Shown here: positions 45,817 through 55,743 of the stretch, piece by piece | How the letters are laid out: every line of letters begins with the position of its first letter | Position numbering within the stretch: the first letter of the stretch is position 1 | DNA from: an uncultured Eggerthella sp. | GTDB lineage: Bacteria; Actinomycetota; Coriobacteriia; Coriobacteriales; Eggerthellaceae | Direction: 5' to 3' | Length of the DNA stretch: 64,000 nt | NCBI GenBank assembly: GCA_959607715.1 | Contig: CAUHNN010000005.1 | Coordinates: 1-64,000 of the forward strand | Position numbers and translations under genes: made by a program | Notes under the pieces: generated by a model | Databases searched by the model: none | Seen by the model: only the letters and a program-made list of their open reading frames with translations | What the model was told of the DNA's origin: nothing

Positions 45817-46491
45817 ATGAAGCGCTGTTTGCTGGTGGGCGCCGCCCCGTCGGATCATGGGGGACTCGATACCGTGCTTGCGATGGGATCCTTCGATGCT
45901 CTCTACGCGGTCGACGGTGGCTATGCCACGCTGCTCGAGAAAGGGATTCTTCCCGATGCCGTGTTCGGCGACTTCGATTCCCTCGGTCATGTTCCCGACC
46001 ATCCCGATACCGCCCAATTCGACCCTCATAAGGATTTCACCGACATGGATTGGGCGATCAACCGTGCGGTTGAGGAGGGTTACGACGAGCTGGTGGTGTG
46101 CGATGCCTTCGTGGGTCGTCTCGACCATACGTTGGGAAACCTGCAGCTCCTCATCCAGAGCGCCGCGCGCGGCACGCGAATCTGGGGGATCGAGGAAGAC
46201 GAGGCCATAGCGCCGCTCGTCGCCCCCGGCCCCTTTTCGTCCCTTTCCTTTTCCAAGGGCGCCTACGGCACCTGCTCGGTGATGTCCCATAGCGATATCG
46301 CCCAGGGCGTGACCGAAGTGGGGATGGAGTACTCCCTTGAGGGGGCGACGTGCATCAACCGTGCCGTATGGGGGATCTCCAACGAGCTTATCGGCGCCCC
46401 TGCCCGCATATCGCTGGAGTCCGGTTCACTTTGGGTCATCTTCCCCTTGGATCAGTTGCCGCGAGCATCGTACGATCTCGATGTGAGGTAG
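45817..46491 (+). CDS. thiN: Thiamine pyrophosphokinase
   Basis: A 224-residue kinase that turns thiamine into thiamine diphosphate. LYAVDGGYATLLEKG, AVFGDFDSL and HKDFTDMDWAI carry the acidic residues that bind magnesium and ATP, and GRLDHTLGNLQLL is the thiamine-site block. AAGGGGG precedes the ATG. It sits just before the TPP-riboswitch-controlled thiC-thiD pair, so thiamine synthesis and activation are adjacent, though thiN itself lies upstream of the riboswitch. Confidence 0.93.
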   Translation: MKRCLLVGAAPSDHGGLDTVLAMGSFDALYAVDGGYATLLEKGILPDAVFGDFDSLGHVPDHPDTAQFDPHKDFTDMDWAINRAVEEGYDELVVCDAFVGRLDHTLGNLQLLIQSAARGTRIWGIEEDEAIAPLVAPGPFSSLSFSKGAYGTCSVMSHSDIAQGVTEVGMEYSLEGATCINRAVWGISNELIGAPARISLESGSLWVIFPLDQLPRASYDLDVR

Positions 46492-46541
46492 GCCGCTCTC
46501 GCCGAGAAAAGCACCTGGCGCGCACGTTCGCGATTCCCCTG

Positions 46542-46569
46542 TGGACGAGGTGCGCGGGATGGGTACAAT
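46542..46569 (+). promoter_or_regulatory. thiC promoter
   Basis: TGGACG (46542) and TACAAT (46564) are spaced by 16 bases. The predicted start, near 46576, is right at the 5' end of the TPP riboswitch. Confidence 0.6.
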
Positions 46570-46574
46570 ACTCG

Positions 46575-46679
46575 AACATACGGGGAGCTTGAATCGCGAA
46601 CGTGCGGTGAGGACGGCTGAGAGGAAGCGGAAGGCTTCGACCCGAGGAACCTGCTATGGATAATGCCAGCGAAGGGAGA
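46575..46679 (+). ncRNA. TPP riboswitch (THI element)
   Basis: The conserved parts occur in order: ACGGGGAGCTT, GGACGGCTGAGAGG, CGACCCG, GAACCTG, and GGATAATGCCAGCGAAGGGA. The last block contains the thiC ribosome site (GAAGGGAG) 4 bases before the ATG at 46683. I see no terminator hairpin between aptamer and gene, so it should act on translation by hiding that site when TPP is bound. It also contains an in-frame ATG at 46656 which is part of the aptamer, not the gene start. Confidence 0.95.
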
Positions 46680-46682
46680 ACT

Positions 46683-48005
46683 ATGACGCAGATCGATTCT
46701 GCTCGTGCCGGAGTGATCACGCCGGAGATGAAGATCGTCGCCGAAAAGGAAGGGCGCAGCCCTGAGGAGATCAGGCAGGGGGTGGCGTGCGGTCGCATCG
46801 CGATTCCCGCCAACATCCACCATGCATCGCTCTCTCCTGAAGGGGTGGGCGAAGGGTTGCGCACTAAGGTGAACGTCAACCTGGGCATCTCCGGCGATTT
46901 GATGGACGAGGAGATGGAGTTCGAGAAGGTCGCCGTCGCGCTTGAGCTCGGTGCCGAGGCCATCATGGACCTGAGCAATCACGGGAAGACGCGCGAATTC
47001 CGCCGAAAGCTGATCGATCGTTCGCCGGCGATGGTCGGCACCGTGCCGATGTACGACGCCATCGGATACCTTGAGAAGCCCTTGATCGGCATTACCGCCC
47101 AGGATTTCCTCGACGTGGTGCGTGCCCATGCCGAAGACGGCGTCGATTTCGTCACCATCCACGCCGGCATGAATCGGCGCACGATCGAATCGTTCAAGGA
47201 GACGGGCCGCCTCATGAGCATCGTGAGCCGCGGTGGCTCGCTTATCTTCGCGTGGATGGAGGCGACGGGCAGGGAAAACCCCTTCTACGAATATTACGAT
47301 GAGGTGCTCGAGATCCTCCACGAGCATGATGTGGCGATCAGCATCGGTGACGCGATGCGCCCTGGCTGTACCTACGATGCCACCGACGCCGGACAGATCT
47401 CCGAGCTGATCGAGATCGGCAAGCTGACCAAGCGCGCTTGGGATGCCGGCGTCCAGGTGATGGTGGAAGGCCCCGGCCATATGGCCCTCGACGAGATCGC
47501 GGCGAACATGAAGCTTCAGAAGCGCCTGTGCCACAATGCTCCGTTCTACGTGCTCGGACCGTTGGTGACCGACATCGCGCCGGGTTATGATCACATCACC
47601 GCCGCCATCGGCGGAGCCGTCGCCGCAAGTTCGGGCGCTGATTTCCTCTGCTACGTCACGCCCGCAGAGCATCTGCGCTTGCCCGACGTCTCCGACGTGA
47701 GAGAGGGTCTTGTCGCCACGAAGATCGCTGCCCATGCAGCCGATATCGCGAAGGGTATTCCCCATGCCCGCGAGCGCGACAACCGCATGAGCGACGCTCG
47801 CCGCCGCGTCGACTGGGAGGAGATGTTCTCCTTGGCGCTCGACCCCGTCAAGCCGCGCACGTACTTCGAAAGCGCCCCTCCTTCGAACGAGGGCACGTGC
47901 ACCATGTGCGGGAAGATGTGCGCCGTGCGCACGGTCAACACCATCATGGACGGTCTCGTCATCGATCTCGGCGAGGAGATGGGTGAAGGGGGGGACGCTC
48001 GATGA
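46683..48005 (+). CDS. thiC: Phosphomethylpyrimidine synthase ThiC (short form)
   Basis: A 440-residue radical SAM enzyme that turns aminoimidazole ribotide into the thiamine pyrimidine. [47 protein letters not shown] and [11 protein letters not shown] are family blocks. The C-terminal iron-sulfur motif is CTMCGKMC (CX2CX3C); the longer proteobacterial enzymes have CX2CX4C, and I recall the 3-residue spacing in short forms. The length lacks the extra N-terminal domain. It overlaps thiD by 4 bases and is under the TPP riboswitch. Confidence 0.96.
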   Translation: MTQIDSARAGVITPEMKIVAEKEGRSPEEIRQGVACGRIAIPANIHHASLSPEGVGEGLRTKVNVNLGISGDLMDEEMEFEKVAVALELGAEAIMDLSNHGKTREFRRKLIDRSPAMVGTVPMYDAIGYLEKPLIGITAQDFLDVVRAHAEDGVDFVTIHAGMNRRTIESFKETGRLMSIVSRGGSLIFAWMEATGRENPFYEYYDEVLEILHEHDVAISIGDAMRPGCTYDATDAGQISELIEIGKLTKRAWDAGVQVMVEGPGHMALDEIAANMKLQKRLCHNAPFYVLGPLVTDIAPGYDHITAAIGGAVAASSGADFLCYVTPAEHLRLPDVSDVREGLVATKIAAHAADIAKGIPHARERDNRMSDARRRVDWEEMFSLALDPVKPRTYFESAPPSNEGTCTMCGKMCAVRTVNTIMDGLVIDLGEEMGEGGDAR

Positions 48006-48823
48006 GGACTGCCCTCACCATCGCGGGGTCCGATTCGAGCGGCGGTGCCGGCATTCAGGCCGACCTCAAGACCATGACGTCGCTCGGCGTCTACGGCGAG
48101 TCGGTCATCTGCGCGCTGACCGCCCAGAACACCCTCGGGGTCGAGGGGGTCGTCGCGACGGACCCGTCTTTCATAGAGCTGCAGATGGATTGCGTGTTCT
48201 CCGACATACGCCCCGACGCCGTGAAGATCGGGATGCTGCCCACGCCGCGCGCCGTTCACGCCGTCGCACGCGGGCTTGCGCGCCATGGGGCGCGCAGGGT
48301 GGTGCTCGACCCGGTCATGGTGGCGACGAGCGGCGCCTCGCTTTCCGAGGATGCGGCCGTCGAGGCGCTCGTTTCCGAGCTGCTGCCTCTTTCCGATGTG
48401 GTGACGCCTAACATCGCGGAAGCCGAAGTGCTCTGCGGGCACCCGGTCGAGTCACTTCGGGATATGGCGAGGGCGGGTGCCGAGATCGCAGCGAGAGGAT
48501 GCCGCGCCGTCCTCGTGAAGGGCGGTCATATCGAAGGGGAAGAGGCGGCCGATGTCCTGGTGTGCTCCGACGGCAGGGAGGAGTGGTTCACGAGTCCGCG
48601 CGTGGACACGGGCGACACCCACGGGACAGGCTGCACCCTCTCTTCGGCGATCGCCTCTTACCTGGCCCTGGGAGAGGACCTTCCGGGCGCCATACGCCGA
48701 GGGAAGGCCTATCTCCACGGAGCCCTTCGCGCCGGCAGCGGGCTCGGTCGGGGCTCCGGCCCGGTAAACCATATGTGGTGCCTGCCTTCGACGCCCTGCG
48801 GGGAGCTTTCCTTGCGCGGCTAG
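48002..48823 (+). CDS. thiD: Hydroxymethylpyrimidine/phosphomethylpyrimidine kinase
   Basis: A 273-residue ribokinase-fold kinase for the thiamine pyrimidine. [20 protein letters not shown] opens it, [12 protein letters not shown] and [15 protein letters not shown] follow, then [19 protein letters not shown] with the anion hole and catalytic Asp. It starts with ATGA over the thiC stop, so the two are co-translated. The stop overlaps the opposite cca stop by 3 bases. No thiE or thiG is in the window. Confidence 0.95.
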   Translation: MRTALTIAGSDSSGGAGIQADLKTMTSLGVYGESVICALTAQNTLGVEGVVATDPSFIELQMDCVFSDIRPDAVKIGMLPTPRAVHAVARGLARHGARRVVLDPVMVATSGASLSEDAAVEALVSELLPLSDVVTPNIAEAEVLCGHPVESLRDMARAGAEIAARGCRAVLVKGGHIEGEEAADVLVCSDGREEWFTSPRVDTGDTHGTGCTLSSAIASYLALGEDLPGAIRRGKAYLHGALRAGSGLGRGSGPVNHMWCLPSTPCGELSLRG

Positions 48824-50211
48824 GGTTCACGCGCAACGAGTTGGCGCGCGAAGGCGATGCATGAATCGCGGTTTGCGTCGATTTTCTCGGCGGCGACGGC
48901 TGCGTAGGTCTCGTTGAGCACGAGTCCGACCAAGGGGCCTTCTTCGGCTCCGAGCGCGATGATGTCCCGTCCCGTGAGGGGCAGGTCGGCCGGCGAGAGA
49001 CAGGCGCCTTCGGCGACCATTTCGTCGAGAAGCCGTTCGACTTCGTCGATGATGGGCAGCTTCGCGCGGCTGCATGCCGCCTTCGAAAGGGTGTCGGCGC
49101 GGATGAGGCTGCACAGGTCGTGGAAAAGCTCTGCGTCGTGACCAACCTTGGCGTAGAGGCTTCGGGCGCACTGCCGCGTCGGCTGGAGATGTTCGTCGTG
49201 GAGGCGGATGAGGGTGTCGAGCCTTTGGGTGAAGCGGCGCGGGAAGCGGAATCGCGCTGCGATGCCCCGTAGAAGCTCCGTGCTCACCAAAGGGTGGCCG
49301 GGCATGTGCCCGACCCCTTTTTCGTCCATGAAGAAGCAGGCGGGCTTTCCCGAGTCGTGGAGAAGCGCCGCCCAGCGCGTCAGGGGACGGGCAGGGGCGT
49401 TCTCGACGACGTGGGCTGTGTGCTCGAGTACGTCGTAGATATGCCAGGGGTTGCGCTGGTCGAAACCCCGCATGGCCGAAAGCTCCGGCATGATGGACTC
49501 GATCACGTCGAAATGCCCCATGAGAACCTTCGCGGCGTATTCGCCGCAGAGGAGAAGGTCGAGCTCCTTCTTTATCCGCTCGCCTGCGATCTGCCCGAGA
49601 AGCGAGGCGTGGGAACGCACGGCGCGATCGGTCCGTTCCTCGAGCTTGAAGCCGAGTTGGGAGGAGAATCGGATCGCGCGCATGATGCGCAGGGCATCTT
49701 CTTCGATCCGCCTGTCCGCATCGCCGACGCAGCGGATGACGCCTTCGGTCAGGTCGTCTGCGCCGCCGAATGGGTCGATGATCCCGCGGCGGGGGTGATA
49801 GGCGATCGCGTTGATCGTGAAGTCGCGTCGCGCCAGGTCGTCGGTGATATCGGAGATGAAGCGGACCGAATCGGGATGGCGTCGGTCGCGGTATCCCGAT
49901 TCGACGCGGTAGGTGGTTATCTCGCACGCCTCATCGTCCTTGACGACGGTGACAGTTCCGTGGTCTGTGCCCGTTTCGTATACTCGATAGCCTTGGAGGG
50001 CGAAGGCGTCGCGCACGTCGGCCCAGATGGCGTCGGTCGCTATGTCGATATCTTCGGCGATGATGCCCCTGAGGGCGTCGCGCACGCATCCTCCGACGAG
50101 CCATGCTTCGAATCCTGCGCATTCCAGGACGTCGAGCGCCCTGAGCGCATGACGAGGAAGGCGGGAGAGCGCCGGGTAGGCATGCAATGCAGACGTGTCG
50201 GCCAGGCCCAT
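48820..50211 (-). CDS. cca: CCA tRNA nucleotidyltransferase with HD domain
   Basis: A 463-residue class II nucleotidyltransferase that adds or repairs tRNA 3'-CCA ends. LVGGCVRDAL and EDIDIATDA are the catalytic head, RRDFTINAIAYHP the second motif, RIMRAIRF the neck, and an HD module with HTAHVVENA and ALLHDSGKP follows. I start at 50211, preceded by GGAGGGGGG; the longer reading from 50433 is unsupported. TATACT at 50249-50254 (minus) is a fair -10. It converges on thiD with overlapping stops and diverges from recN. Confidence 0.93.
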   Translation of the reverse strand: MGLADTSALHAYPALSRLPRHALRALDVLECAGFEAWLVGGCVRDALRGIIAEDIDIATDAIWADVRDAFALQGYRVYETGTDHGTVTVVKDDEACEITTYRVESGYRDRRHPDSVRFISDITDDLARRDFTINAIAYHPRRGIIDPFGGADDLTEGVIRCVGDADRRIEEDALRIMRAIRFSSQLGFKLEERTDRAVRSHASLLGQIAGERIKKELDLLLCGEYAAKVLMGHFDVIESIMPELSAMRGFDQRNPWHIYDVLEHTAHVVENAPARPLTRWAALLHDSGKPACFFMDEKGVGHMPGHPLVSTELLRGIAARFRFPRRFTQRLDTLIRLHDEHLQPTRQCARSLYAKVGHDAELFHDLCSLIRADTLSKAACSRAKLPIIDEVERLLDEMVAEGACLSPADLPLTGRDIIALGAEEGPLVGLVLNETYAAVAAEKIDANRDSCIAFARQLVAREP

Positions 50212-50415
50212 GGTGCCCCCCCTCCTCGCAGTAGGCTTTTCTTCCTCAAGTATAGAACACCCGGTGCGGAAAGCCCCGCTTCGCAGGAGCGCTTCTTCTC
50301 GCGCCGTTTTTTCGTTGAGGCTTCTTTTCCGATGGAATGGGCATGGCTTTGCCTTCGCGGTGCGCTTCATGTCGTAGAATCTTCGACGAAAAGCACACCG
50401 CATGAAGGGACGCCC

Positions 50416-52059
50416 ATGATCGACGAGATCCACATCCTCGACCTTGCACTGATCAAGGAGGCGACCTTCGCGCCGTGCCCGTCGCTCACTGTCGTGACGG
50501 GGGAGTCGGGCGCGGGAAAATCAGCGGTCCTCGACGCCTTGAAGCTCGTCATCGGCGAACGAAGCGATGTCGGCATGGTCGGGCCGGGCGCCGAGGAGCT
50601 GCGCGTTGAAGGGCGTTTTTTCAGAGGCGAGGGCGATGACGAGACGGTGGTGAGCCGCCGCGTGAGCAGGTCGAGCCGCCCCCGCGTTTCCATCAACGGG
50701 TCGATCGCCTCGGTCAAGGAGCTGTCCGCGGGGATCGGGCAGAGCGTCGACCTCTGCGGTCAGCACGAGCATCAGCGCTTGCTGTCTCCATCGTATCAGC
50801 GCATGCTGCTCGATCGCTGGGGCGCAGACGAGTTGTCCGCGCCGCTTGCCCGCTACCGGGAGCTGCTCGCTCGTGCGGAGGCGGCCGCTGCGCGCCTGGC
50901 CCATCTCGAGTCGCTTGCCGAAGCGGACGACGTCGAGCTCGATCGCGCGCGTTTCGCTCTCGAACAGATCGACGCGGTCGACCCCCAGGAAGGGGAATAC
51001 GAACAGCTTCTTTCCAGCATGGGGCGCCTCGAGAACGCCGAGACGCTTTCGATCGAGGCGGAAACGGCGCGACGCGCGCTCGTCTCCTCGTCGGGTGCGC
51101 TCGAGCATCTCGAGTCCGCCCTCGCCTCTCTGGAGAGGATCTCCTCCCTCGATGACTCCCTTTCGGCCGAGACTTCCGCCATCCGTGAAGCCTATTTCAC
51201 CGTTGAGGATGCGGGAAGGACGCTTGCCGCGTACCGTGACGGCGTCGATTTTCCGCGCGATGAGCTCGAGGCGGCTCAGGAGCGTCTCTCCGATCTGCAG
51301 AGGCTGATGCGCGGATTCGGTCCGCGCATGGAAGACGTGTTCGCCAAACGGCGCGACGCGCGCTCGTCTCTCGAGGAATACGAGGGGCGCGACGAGCTCA
51401 TCGCCCAGGCGCGCGAGGCGCGTGACGGGGCGGAAGGGGAGCTCGCCCAGGCGGCTGCAGAGCTTTTGGAGGCGCGCAAGGGCGTGGTTCCTCGCTTTCT
51501 CTCGGCGGTCTCCGAGCAGCTTGCGCGTCTCGAGATGGCTTCGGCCCATCTTGCCGGCGACCTCGTGCCGCTGCCTCGCGAGGAGTGGACCGAATGGGGT
51601 CCCTGCTCGTTCGAGCTTCTGTTCGCTTCAAGCGAGACCTCCGAGCCTCAACGCCTTGCGAGGATCGCATCGGGCGGAGAGGTGAGCCGCGTGATGCTGG
51701 CGCTCAAGGTGGTCATCGGTGCGTGCGACGACGTCGAGACGCTGGTCTTCGATGAAATCGACGCGGGCGTCGGCGGCCACACGGCGCTCGCCCTTGGCGA
51801 GGTGATAGAGGATCTGTCCCGCACGCATCAGGTCATCGTCGTCACCCACCTTCCTCAGGTTGCCGTGAAGGGGGATGCCCATTACGTGGTGGAGAAGAGT
51901 GATTGCGCTGAGCCCGAGACGACGGTCAGGCCCATCGAGGGGGAGGAGCGCGTTGCCGAAATCGCGCGCATGCTCGCCGGAGGCGTGGATGAGGCGTCCC
52001 TTTCCCATGCCCGCTCGCTGCTCGAGACCGCGAAGAAGGAGAAGACCGATGTCCGATAA
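50416..52059 (+). CDS. recN: DNA repair protein RecN
   Basis: A 547-residue SMC-like ATPase for double-strand-break repair. The Walker A is TGESGAGKSAVLDAL, a coiled-coil middle (about 150-380) follows with QHEHQRLL near 120, then the signature ASGGEVSRVMLALK and Walker B VFDEIDAGVGGHTA. I start at 50416 with AAGGGA upstream; a longer open frame back to 49294 runs antisense over cca and is rejected. It overlaps nfo by 11 bases. Confidence 0.95.
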   Translation: MIDEIHILDLALIKEATFAPCPSLTVVTGESGAGKSAVLDALKLVIGERSDVGMVGPGAEELRVEGRFFRGEGDDETVVSRRVSRSSRPRVSINGSIASVKELSAGIGQSVDLCGQHEHQRLLSPSYQRMLLDRWGADELSAPLARYRELLARAEAAAARLAHLESLAEADDVELDRARFALEQIDAVDPQEGEYEQLLSSMGRLENAETLSIEAETARRALVSSSGALEHLESALASLERISSLDDSLSAETSAIREAYFTVEDAGRTLAAYRDGVDFPRDELEAAQERLSDLQRLMRGFGPRMEDVFAKRRDARSSLEEYEGRDELIAQAREARDGAEGELAQAAAELLEARKGVVPRFLSAVSEQLARLEMASAHLAGDLVPLPREEWTEWGPCSFELLFASSETSEPQRLARIASGGEVSRVMLALKVVIGACDDVETLVFDEIDAGVGGHTALALGEVIEDLSRTHQVIVVTHLPQVAVKGDAHYVVEKSDCAEPETTVRPIEGEERVAEIARMLAGGVDEASLSHARSLLETAKKEKTDVR

Positions 52060-52909
52060 CCTGAGCGCCGCCGAGCGCCTCCCTGTCATAGGGTGCCATC
52101 TTTCGAGCGCGAAGGGGTATGCGGCCATGGCCCGCGCCGCGCGCTCCATCGATGCGAACACCTTCGCGTTCTTCACGCGCAATCCTCGCGGTGGATCCGC
52201 AAAGCCCGTCGATCCCACCGACGTGCAGGCGTACCGCGAGCTCGCCGAGCAGGCGGGCATCGCTCGGATCGTCGCGCACGGATCGTACACGGTCAATCCC
52301 TGTGCGGCGAAGGAACACGTCAGGGCGTTTTCCTTCGAGGCGCTCGCTGCCGATTTGGAGCGGATGGAGCACACCCCTGGCCAGCTGCTCAACATCCATC
52401 CCGGTTCGCACGTCGGCCAAGGGGTGGAGAAGGGCATCGAGCTCATCTCCGAGGTCCTCAACGAGGTTCTTTCGCCCGAGCAGTCCACGACGCTTCTGCT
52501 CGAGACCATGGCCGGCAAGGGCAGCGAGGTGGGCTCGCGCTTCGAGGAGCTTGCCGCCATCATCGAGCGCGTTGAGCTCGACGACCACGTAGGCGTGTGC
52601 CTCGACACGTGCCACGTGTGGGATGCCGGTTACGACATCGCCTCCGATCTCGATGGGGTCCTGGAAGAATTCGACCGCGTCATAGGCTTGTCTCGCCTGC
52701 GCGCCCTGCACGTGAACGATTCTCTGAACGAGCGCGGCTCCCGCAAGGACCGCCATGCCCGCATAGGCGAAGGGCGCATAGGCTCGCAGGCCTTGGCAAG
52801 GGTCGTGTTCCATCCTGCCCTGAAGGGGCTTCCCTGCATCCTCGAGACGCCGAACGAACTCGACGGCTATGCTCGAGAGATCGCGTTCTTCCGCGGTTGC
52901 GCAACGTAG
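52049..52909 (+). CDS. nfo: Endonuclease IV (Nfo), AP endonuclease
   Basis: A 286-residue TIM-barrel enzyme that cuts at abasic sites. Zinc ligands are visible in AHGSYTVN, LNIHPGSHVG, LLETMAGKGSEVG, CLDTCHVWDAGYDI and HVNDSLNERGSRKDRHARIGEG. The start at 52049 follows AAGGAG and lies inside the end of recN in another frame. Pairing recN with nfo makes a small DNA-repair operon. Confidence 0.95.
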   Translation: MSDNLSAAERLPVIGCHLSSAKGYAAMARAARSIDANTFAFFTRNPRGGSAKPVDPTDVQAYRELAEQAGIARIVAHGSYTVNPCAAKEHVRAFSFEALAADLERMEHTPGQLLNIHPGSHVGQGVEKGIELISEVLNEVLSPEQSTTLLLETMAGKGSEVGSRFEELAAIIERVELDDHVGVCLDTCHVWDAGYDIASDLDGVLEEFDRVIGLSRLRALHVNDSLNERGSRKDRHARIGEGRIGSQALARVVFHPALKGLPCILETPNELDGYAREIAFFRGCAT

Positions 52910-53030
52910 AGCGATTGTTTACTATGATCACGTCTTAACAATCCCCCCACAATAGAATTCCCCAGAATAGCCCTGTCGCGTTTGCGCGGGGGTTTCGCGG
53001 ATTGCTATGTGCACTCTCTAGGAGGACCAA

Positions 53031-53717
53031 GTGAAGTTTTTCTTGGACACCGCTGATCTCGCCGAGATCGAGGAAGCGGCAAGCTGGGGCGCTTTGGCGG
53101 GCGTCACCACCAATCCGTCCCTGTACGCGAAGATCGGTGGAAAGCTCGATGATTTCCATGCCCACATGAAGCGTATCTGCGATATCGTCGGGCCCGATTG
53201 CCCCGTTTCCGCCGAATCCGTCGCGATGACTCGCGACGAGATCGTCGCCGACGGCCTGAAGCTTGCCGAGATCGCCCCCAACATCGTCGTCAAGGTTCCG
53301 ACGATGGTCGAGGGCCTCGCCGCGACGCGCACCCTTGCCGATCAGGGCGTTCCCGTCAACATGACGCTGTGCTTCAGCGTCCCCCAGGCCATCCTCGCCG
53401 CTCGTGCGGGCGCACGCTACATCAGCCCCTTCATCGGGCGCTTCGACGACATCTCCGAAGACGGTCTCGATCAGGTCGCCAACATCGTGACCGCGATCAA
53501 CAACTACGATTTCACCGCCAACACCGTCAACGGCGAGCAGGTCGAGATCATCGCCGCGTCCGTCCGCAGCGCCAACCATGTGACGCAGTGCGCGCTCATG
53601 GGCGCCGACATCGCGACGGTTCCCTTCCCCGTCTTGAAGAAGATGGTTCAGCATCCCCTGACCGACCGCGGCCTCGATGCCTTCATGAAGGACTGGGAGA
53701 AGGTTAAGAACGCATGA
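53031..53717 (+). CDS. Small transaldolase / fructose-6-phosphate aldolase family
   Basis: A 228-residue protein of the short transaldolase family. MKFFLDTADLAEIEEA and LAGVTTNPSL open it, and the Schiff-base lysine is the K of NIVVKVPTM. FIGRFDDI and IIAASVRSANHV close the active site. The family contains true transaldolases and fructose-6-phosphate aldolases, and the sequence does not decide. It starts at GTG with AGGAGG 5 bases upstream. Its stop overlaps the rho start (ATGA). TAGAAT at 52953 may be the -10. Confidence 0.9.
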   Translation: MKFFLDTADLAEIEEAASWGALAGVTTNPSLYAKIGGKLDDFHAHMKRICDIVGPDCPVSAESVAMTRDEIVADGLKLAEIAPNIVVKVPTMVEGLAATRTLADQGVPVNMTLCFSVPQAILAARAGARYISPFIGRFDDISEDGLDQVANIVTAINNYDFTANTVNGEQVEIIAASVRSANHVTQCALMGADIATVPFPVLKKMVQHPLTDRGLDAFMKDWEKVKNA

Positions 53718-55597
53718 GCGAAGGCATGAGCGCCGAGCCCCAGGCAACCGAGGCCCCCGTCGTTTCGGGGGCCCCTTCGGAGGAAGCAACCGCTTCGCCC
53801 GAGAAGAAGACCCGCGCCCGCAGAACCCGCAGCGCGACTCCGAAGGCAGAGGGCGCTGCCGAGGTCGAGGAGAAGAAGCCGACGCGCCGCCGTCGACGCG
53901 CCACGTCCGCATCGGATGAGTCTCAGGCGCAGGGCTCCTCCGAAAAGACCGCCGCGAAACCTGATTCCGCCGCAGATTCTGCGTCCACTTCGCCTTCCAA
54001 GGGGGCGGAGGGAGATTCCGCTTCATCCGAGGGCAAGGCCACCCGTCTCCGTCGCTCCTCTTCGGCCAAGGAGGCTTCCGATGATCAGGGAGCCAAGGCC
54101 CCGAAAGCCGACGACGATTCGAAGCAGGGCGACTCGACCGACCGAAAGGACGGCAAGTCCCAGGACGACGCGCCGCGTGAGCGCGCTCCTCGTTCGAAGC
54201 GCTCTCAGCGCAATCGCTCCGGCAAAGCCCAGGGAGGCCAGAAGTTCCAGAAGGACAGCCACCATCGCAATCGACGCCAGCAGCATCGCAATGAGCCGAT
54301 GGTTCCCCAGACCTCGCGCGAGGAGCTTGCCAAGCTCAAGGTCGCTGAGTTGAGGGAAAAGGCTGCGCAGCTCGAGCTCGAGGTCAAGGGGCTCAAGAAG
54401 GCGGAGCTCGTCGAGGCGGTGTTCGCCGCAAGCGTGAAGGCCGAGGGCTTCGTCGAGATCGAGGGCATCCTCGATGTTCTGCCCGAGGGCTACGGCTTCC
54501 TTCGCACGGGCGGTTACCTTCCCGGGGAAAACGATGTGTACGTCGGGCTTTCCGCCATCAGGAAAAACGGCCTTCGCAAGGGCGATTACCTGACGGGGCA
54601 GACGCGCCCGGCGCGCCCCAACGAGAAATACGCCGCGCTTCAGCGCATCGACACCGTCAACGGCACGCCGCTCGATCAGCTCGGCAAGCGCGTTCGCTTC
54701 GCCGACCTGACGCCGGTGTTCCCCGATGAGCGCCTCGTGCTCGAGCATGGCCGCTCCTCGATCACGGCGCGCGTGATCGACCTGTGCTCTCCTATCGGCA
54801 AGGGGCAGCGCGGCCTGATCGTCTCGCCCCCCAAGGCGGGCAAGACCACCATACTGAAAGACATCGCAGCCTCGATCACGGCGAACAACCCCGAGGTTCA
54901 CCTGATGTGCCTGCTCGTCGACGAGCGACCCGAGGAAGTCACCGACATGGAGCGATCTATTCGCGGTGAGGTCATCTCCTCGACCTTCGATATGCCGTGC
55001 GAGAACCACATCGCCGTCTCCGAAATGGTCATCGAGCGCGCAAAACGCCTTGTCGAGAACGGCGAAGACGTCGTTATCCTCCTCGACTCGCTCACGCGCC
55101 TCGCGCGTGCCTACAACCTCGCTCAGCCCGCATCGGGCCGCATTCTGTCGGGCGGCGTCGACTCGACCGCCCTCTATCCTCCGAAGAAGTTCCTCGGAGC
55201 GGCTCGCAACATCGAGGGCGGGGGTAGCCTCACCATTCTCGCATCGGCCCTGATCGAGACGGGCTCGAAGATGGACGAGGTCATCTTCGAGGAGTTCAAG
55301 GGCACGGGCAATATGGAGGTCAAGCTCGATCGCTCCCTTGCCGATCGACGTATCTTCCCGGCTATCGACCCCATCGCCTCGGGCACGCGCCGCGAAGATC
55401 TTCTGCTCGATCCGCAGGAAGCCCCCCTCATCTGGGCTGTCCGCCGCGTCCTTTCCAACCGCAACAACATCGAGCGTGCGATGGATACGCTCATCAAGTC
55501 CCTCCAGCAGACGAGGAACAACGAGGAGTTTCTGCTGCGCGCCGCGAAAAAGGCCCAAGGACGTCATTTCGAAGAGGGGTCAACGATAGAGTTCTAG
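53714..55597 (+). CDS. rho: Transcription termination factor Rho with long N-terminal extension
   Basis: A 627-residue hexameric RNA helicase. Residues 1-200 are a low-complexity Ser/Ala/Lys/Glu/Arg extension, as in other actinobacteria, and end in a His/Asn/Arg-rich stretch. ELAKLKVAELREKAAQLELE is the Rho N-terminal helix bundle, GILDVLPEGYGFLR the primary RNA-binding domain, PPKAGKTTILKDIA the Walker A, VDERPEEVTDM the next block and ILLDSLTRLARAYN the Walker B. The extension probably adds RNA binding. It is translationally coupled to the transaldolase. Confidence 0.96.
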   Translation: MSEGMSAEPQATEAPVVSGAPSEEATASPEKKTRARRTRSATPKAEGAAEVEEKKPTRRRRRATSASDESQAQGSSEKTAAKPDSAADSASTSPSKGAEGDSASSEGKATRLRRSSSAKEASDDQGAKAPKADDDSKQGDSTDRKDGKSQDDAPRERAPRSKRSQRNRSGKAQGGQKFQKDSHHRNRRQQHRNEPMVPQTSREELAKLKVAELREKAAQLELEVKGLKKAELVEAVFAASVKAEGFVEIEGILDVLPEGYGFLRTGGYLPGENDVYVGLSAIRKNGLRKGDYLTGQTRPARPNEKYAALQRIDTVNGTPLDQLGKRVRFADLTPVFPDERLVLEHGRSSITARVIDLCSPIGKGQRGLIVSPPKAGKTTILKDIAASITANNPEVHLMCLLVDERPEEVTDMERSIRGEVISSTFDMPCENHIAVSEMVIERAKRLVENGEDVVILLDSLTRLARAYNLAQPASGRILSGGVDSTALYPPKKFLGAARNIEGGGSLTILASALIETGSKMDEVIFEEFKGTGNMEVKLDRSLADRRIFPAIDPIASGTRREDLLLDPQEAPLIWAVRRVLSNRNNIERAMDTLIKSLQQTRNNEEFLLRAAKKAQGRHFEEGSTIEF

Positions 55598-55634
55598 CGT
55601 CGCTCGACTGCCCCTGCATCGCGCGTCGCTTCGG

Positions 55635-55671
55635 TCGGGGAGGGTCGATCTGGATGGTCGGCCCTCCCCGA
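55635..55671 (+). terminator. Hairpin after rho
   Basis: TCGGGGAGGG and CCCTCCCCGA form a perfect 10-bp stem, but no T tract follows. TATAAT at 55690-55695 just downstream is a good -10 for sppA. Confidence 0.5.
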
Positions 55672-55743
55672 TGACGCTTCTCGATGCACTATAATGGCAA
55701 CGTTTCCACGGCGCTTCGGCGCCGTCGATCTCGAGGAGGGTTC

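Noticed and set aside
46656..46682. Upstream thiC start at 46656
   Set aside because: The ATG lies inside the TPP aptamer; the one at 46683 has the ribosome site.
49294..50415. Long N-terminal extension of RecN
   Set aside because: It runs antisense across cca, and RecN normally starts just before the Walker A, as it does at 50416.
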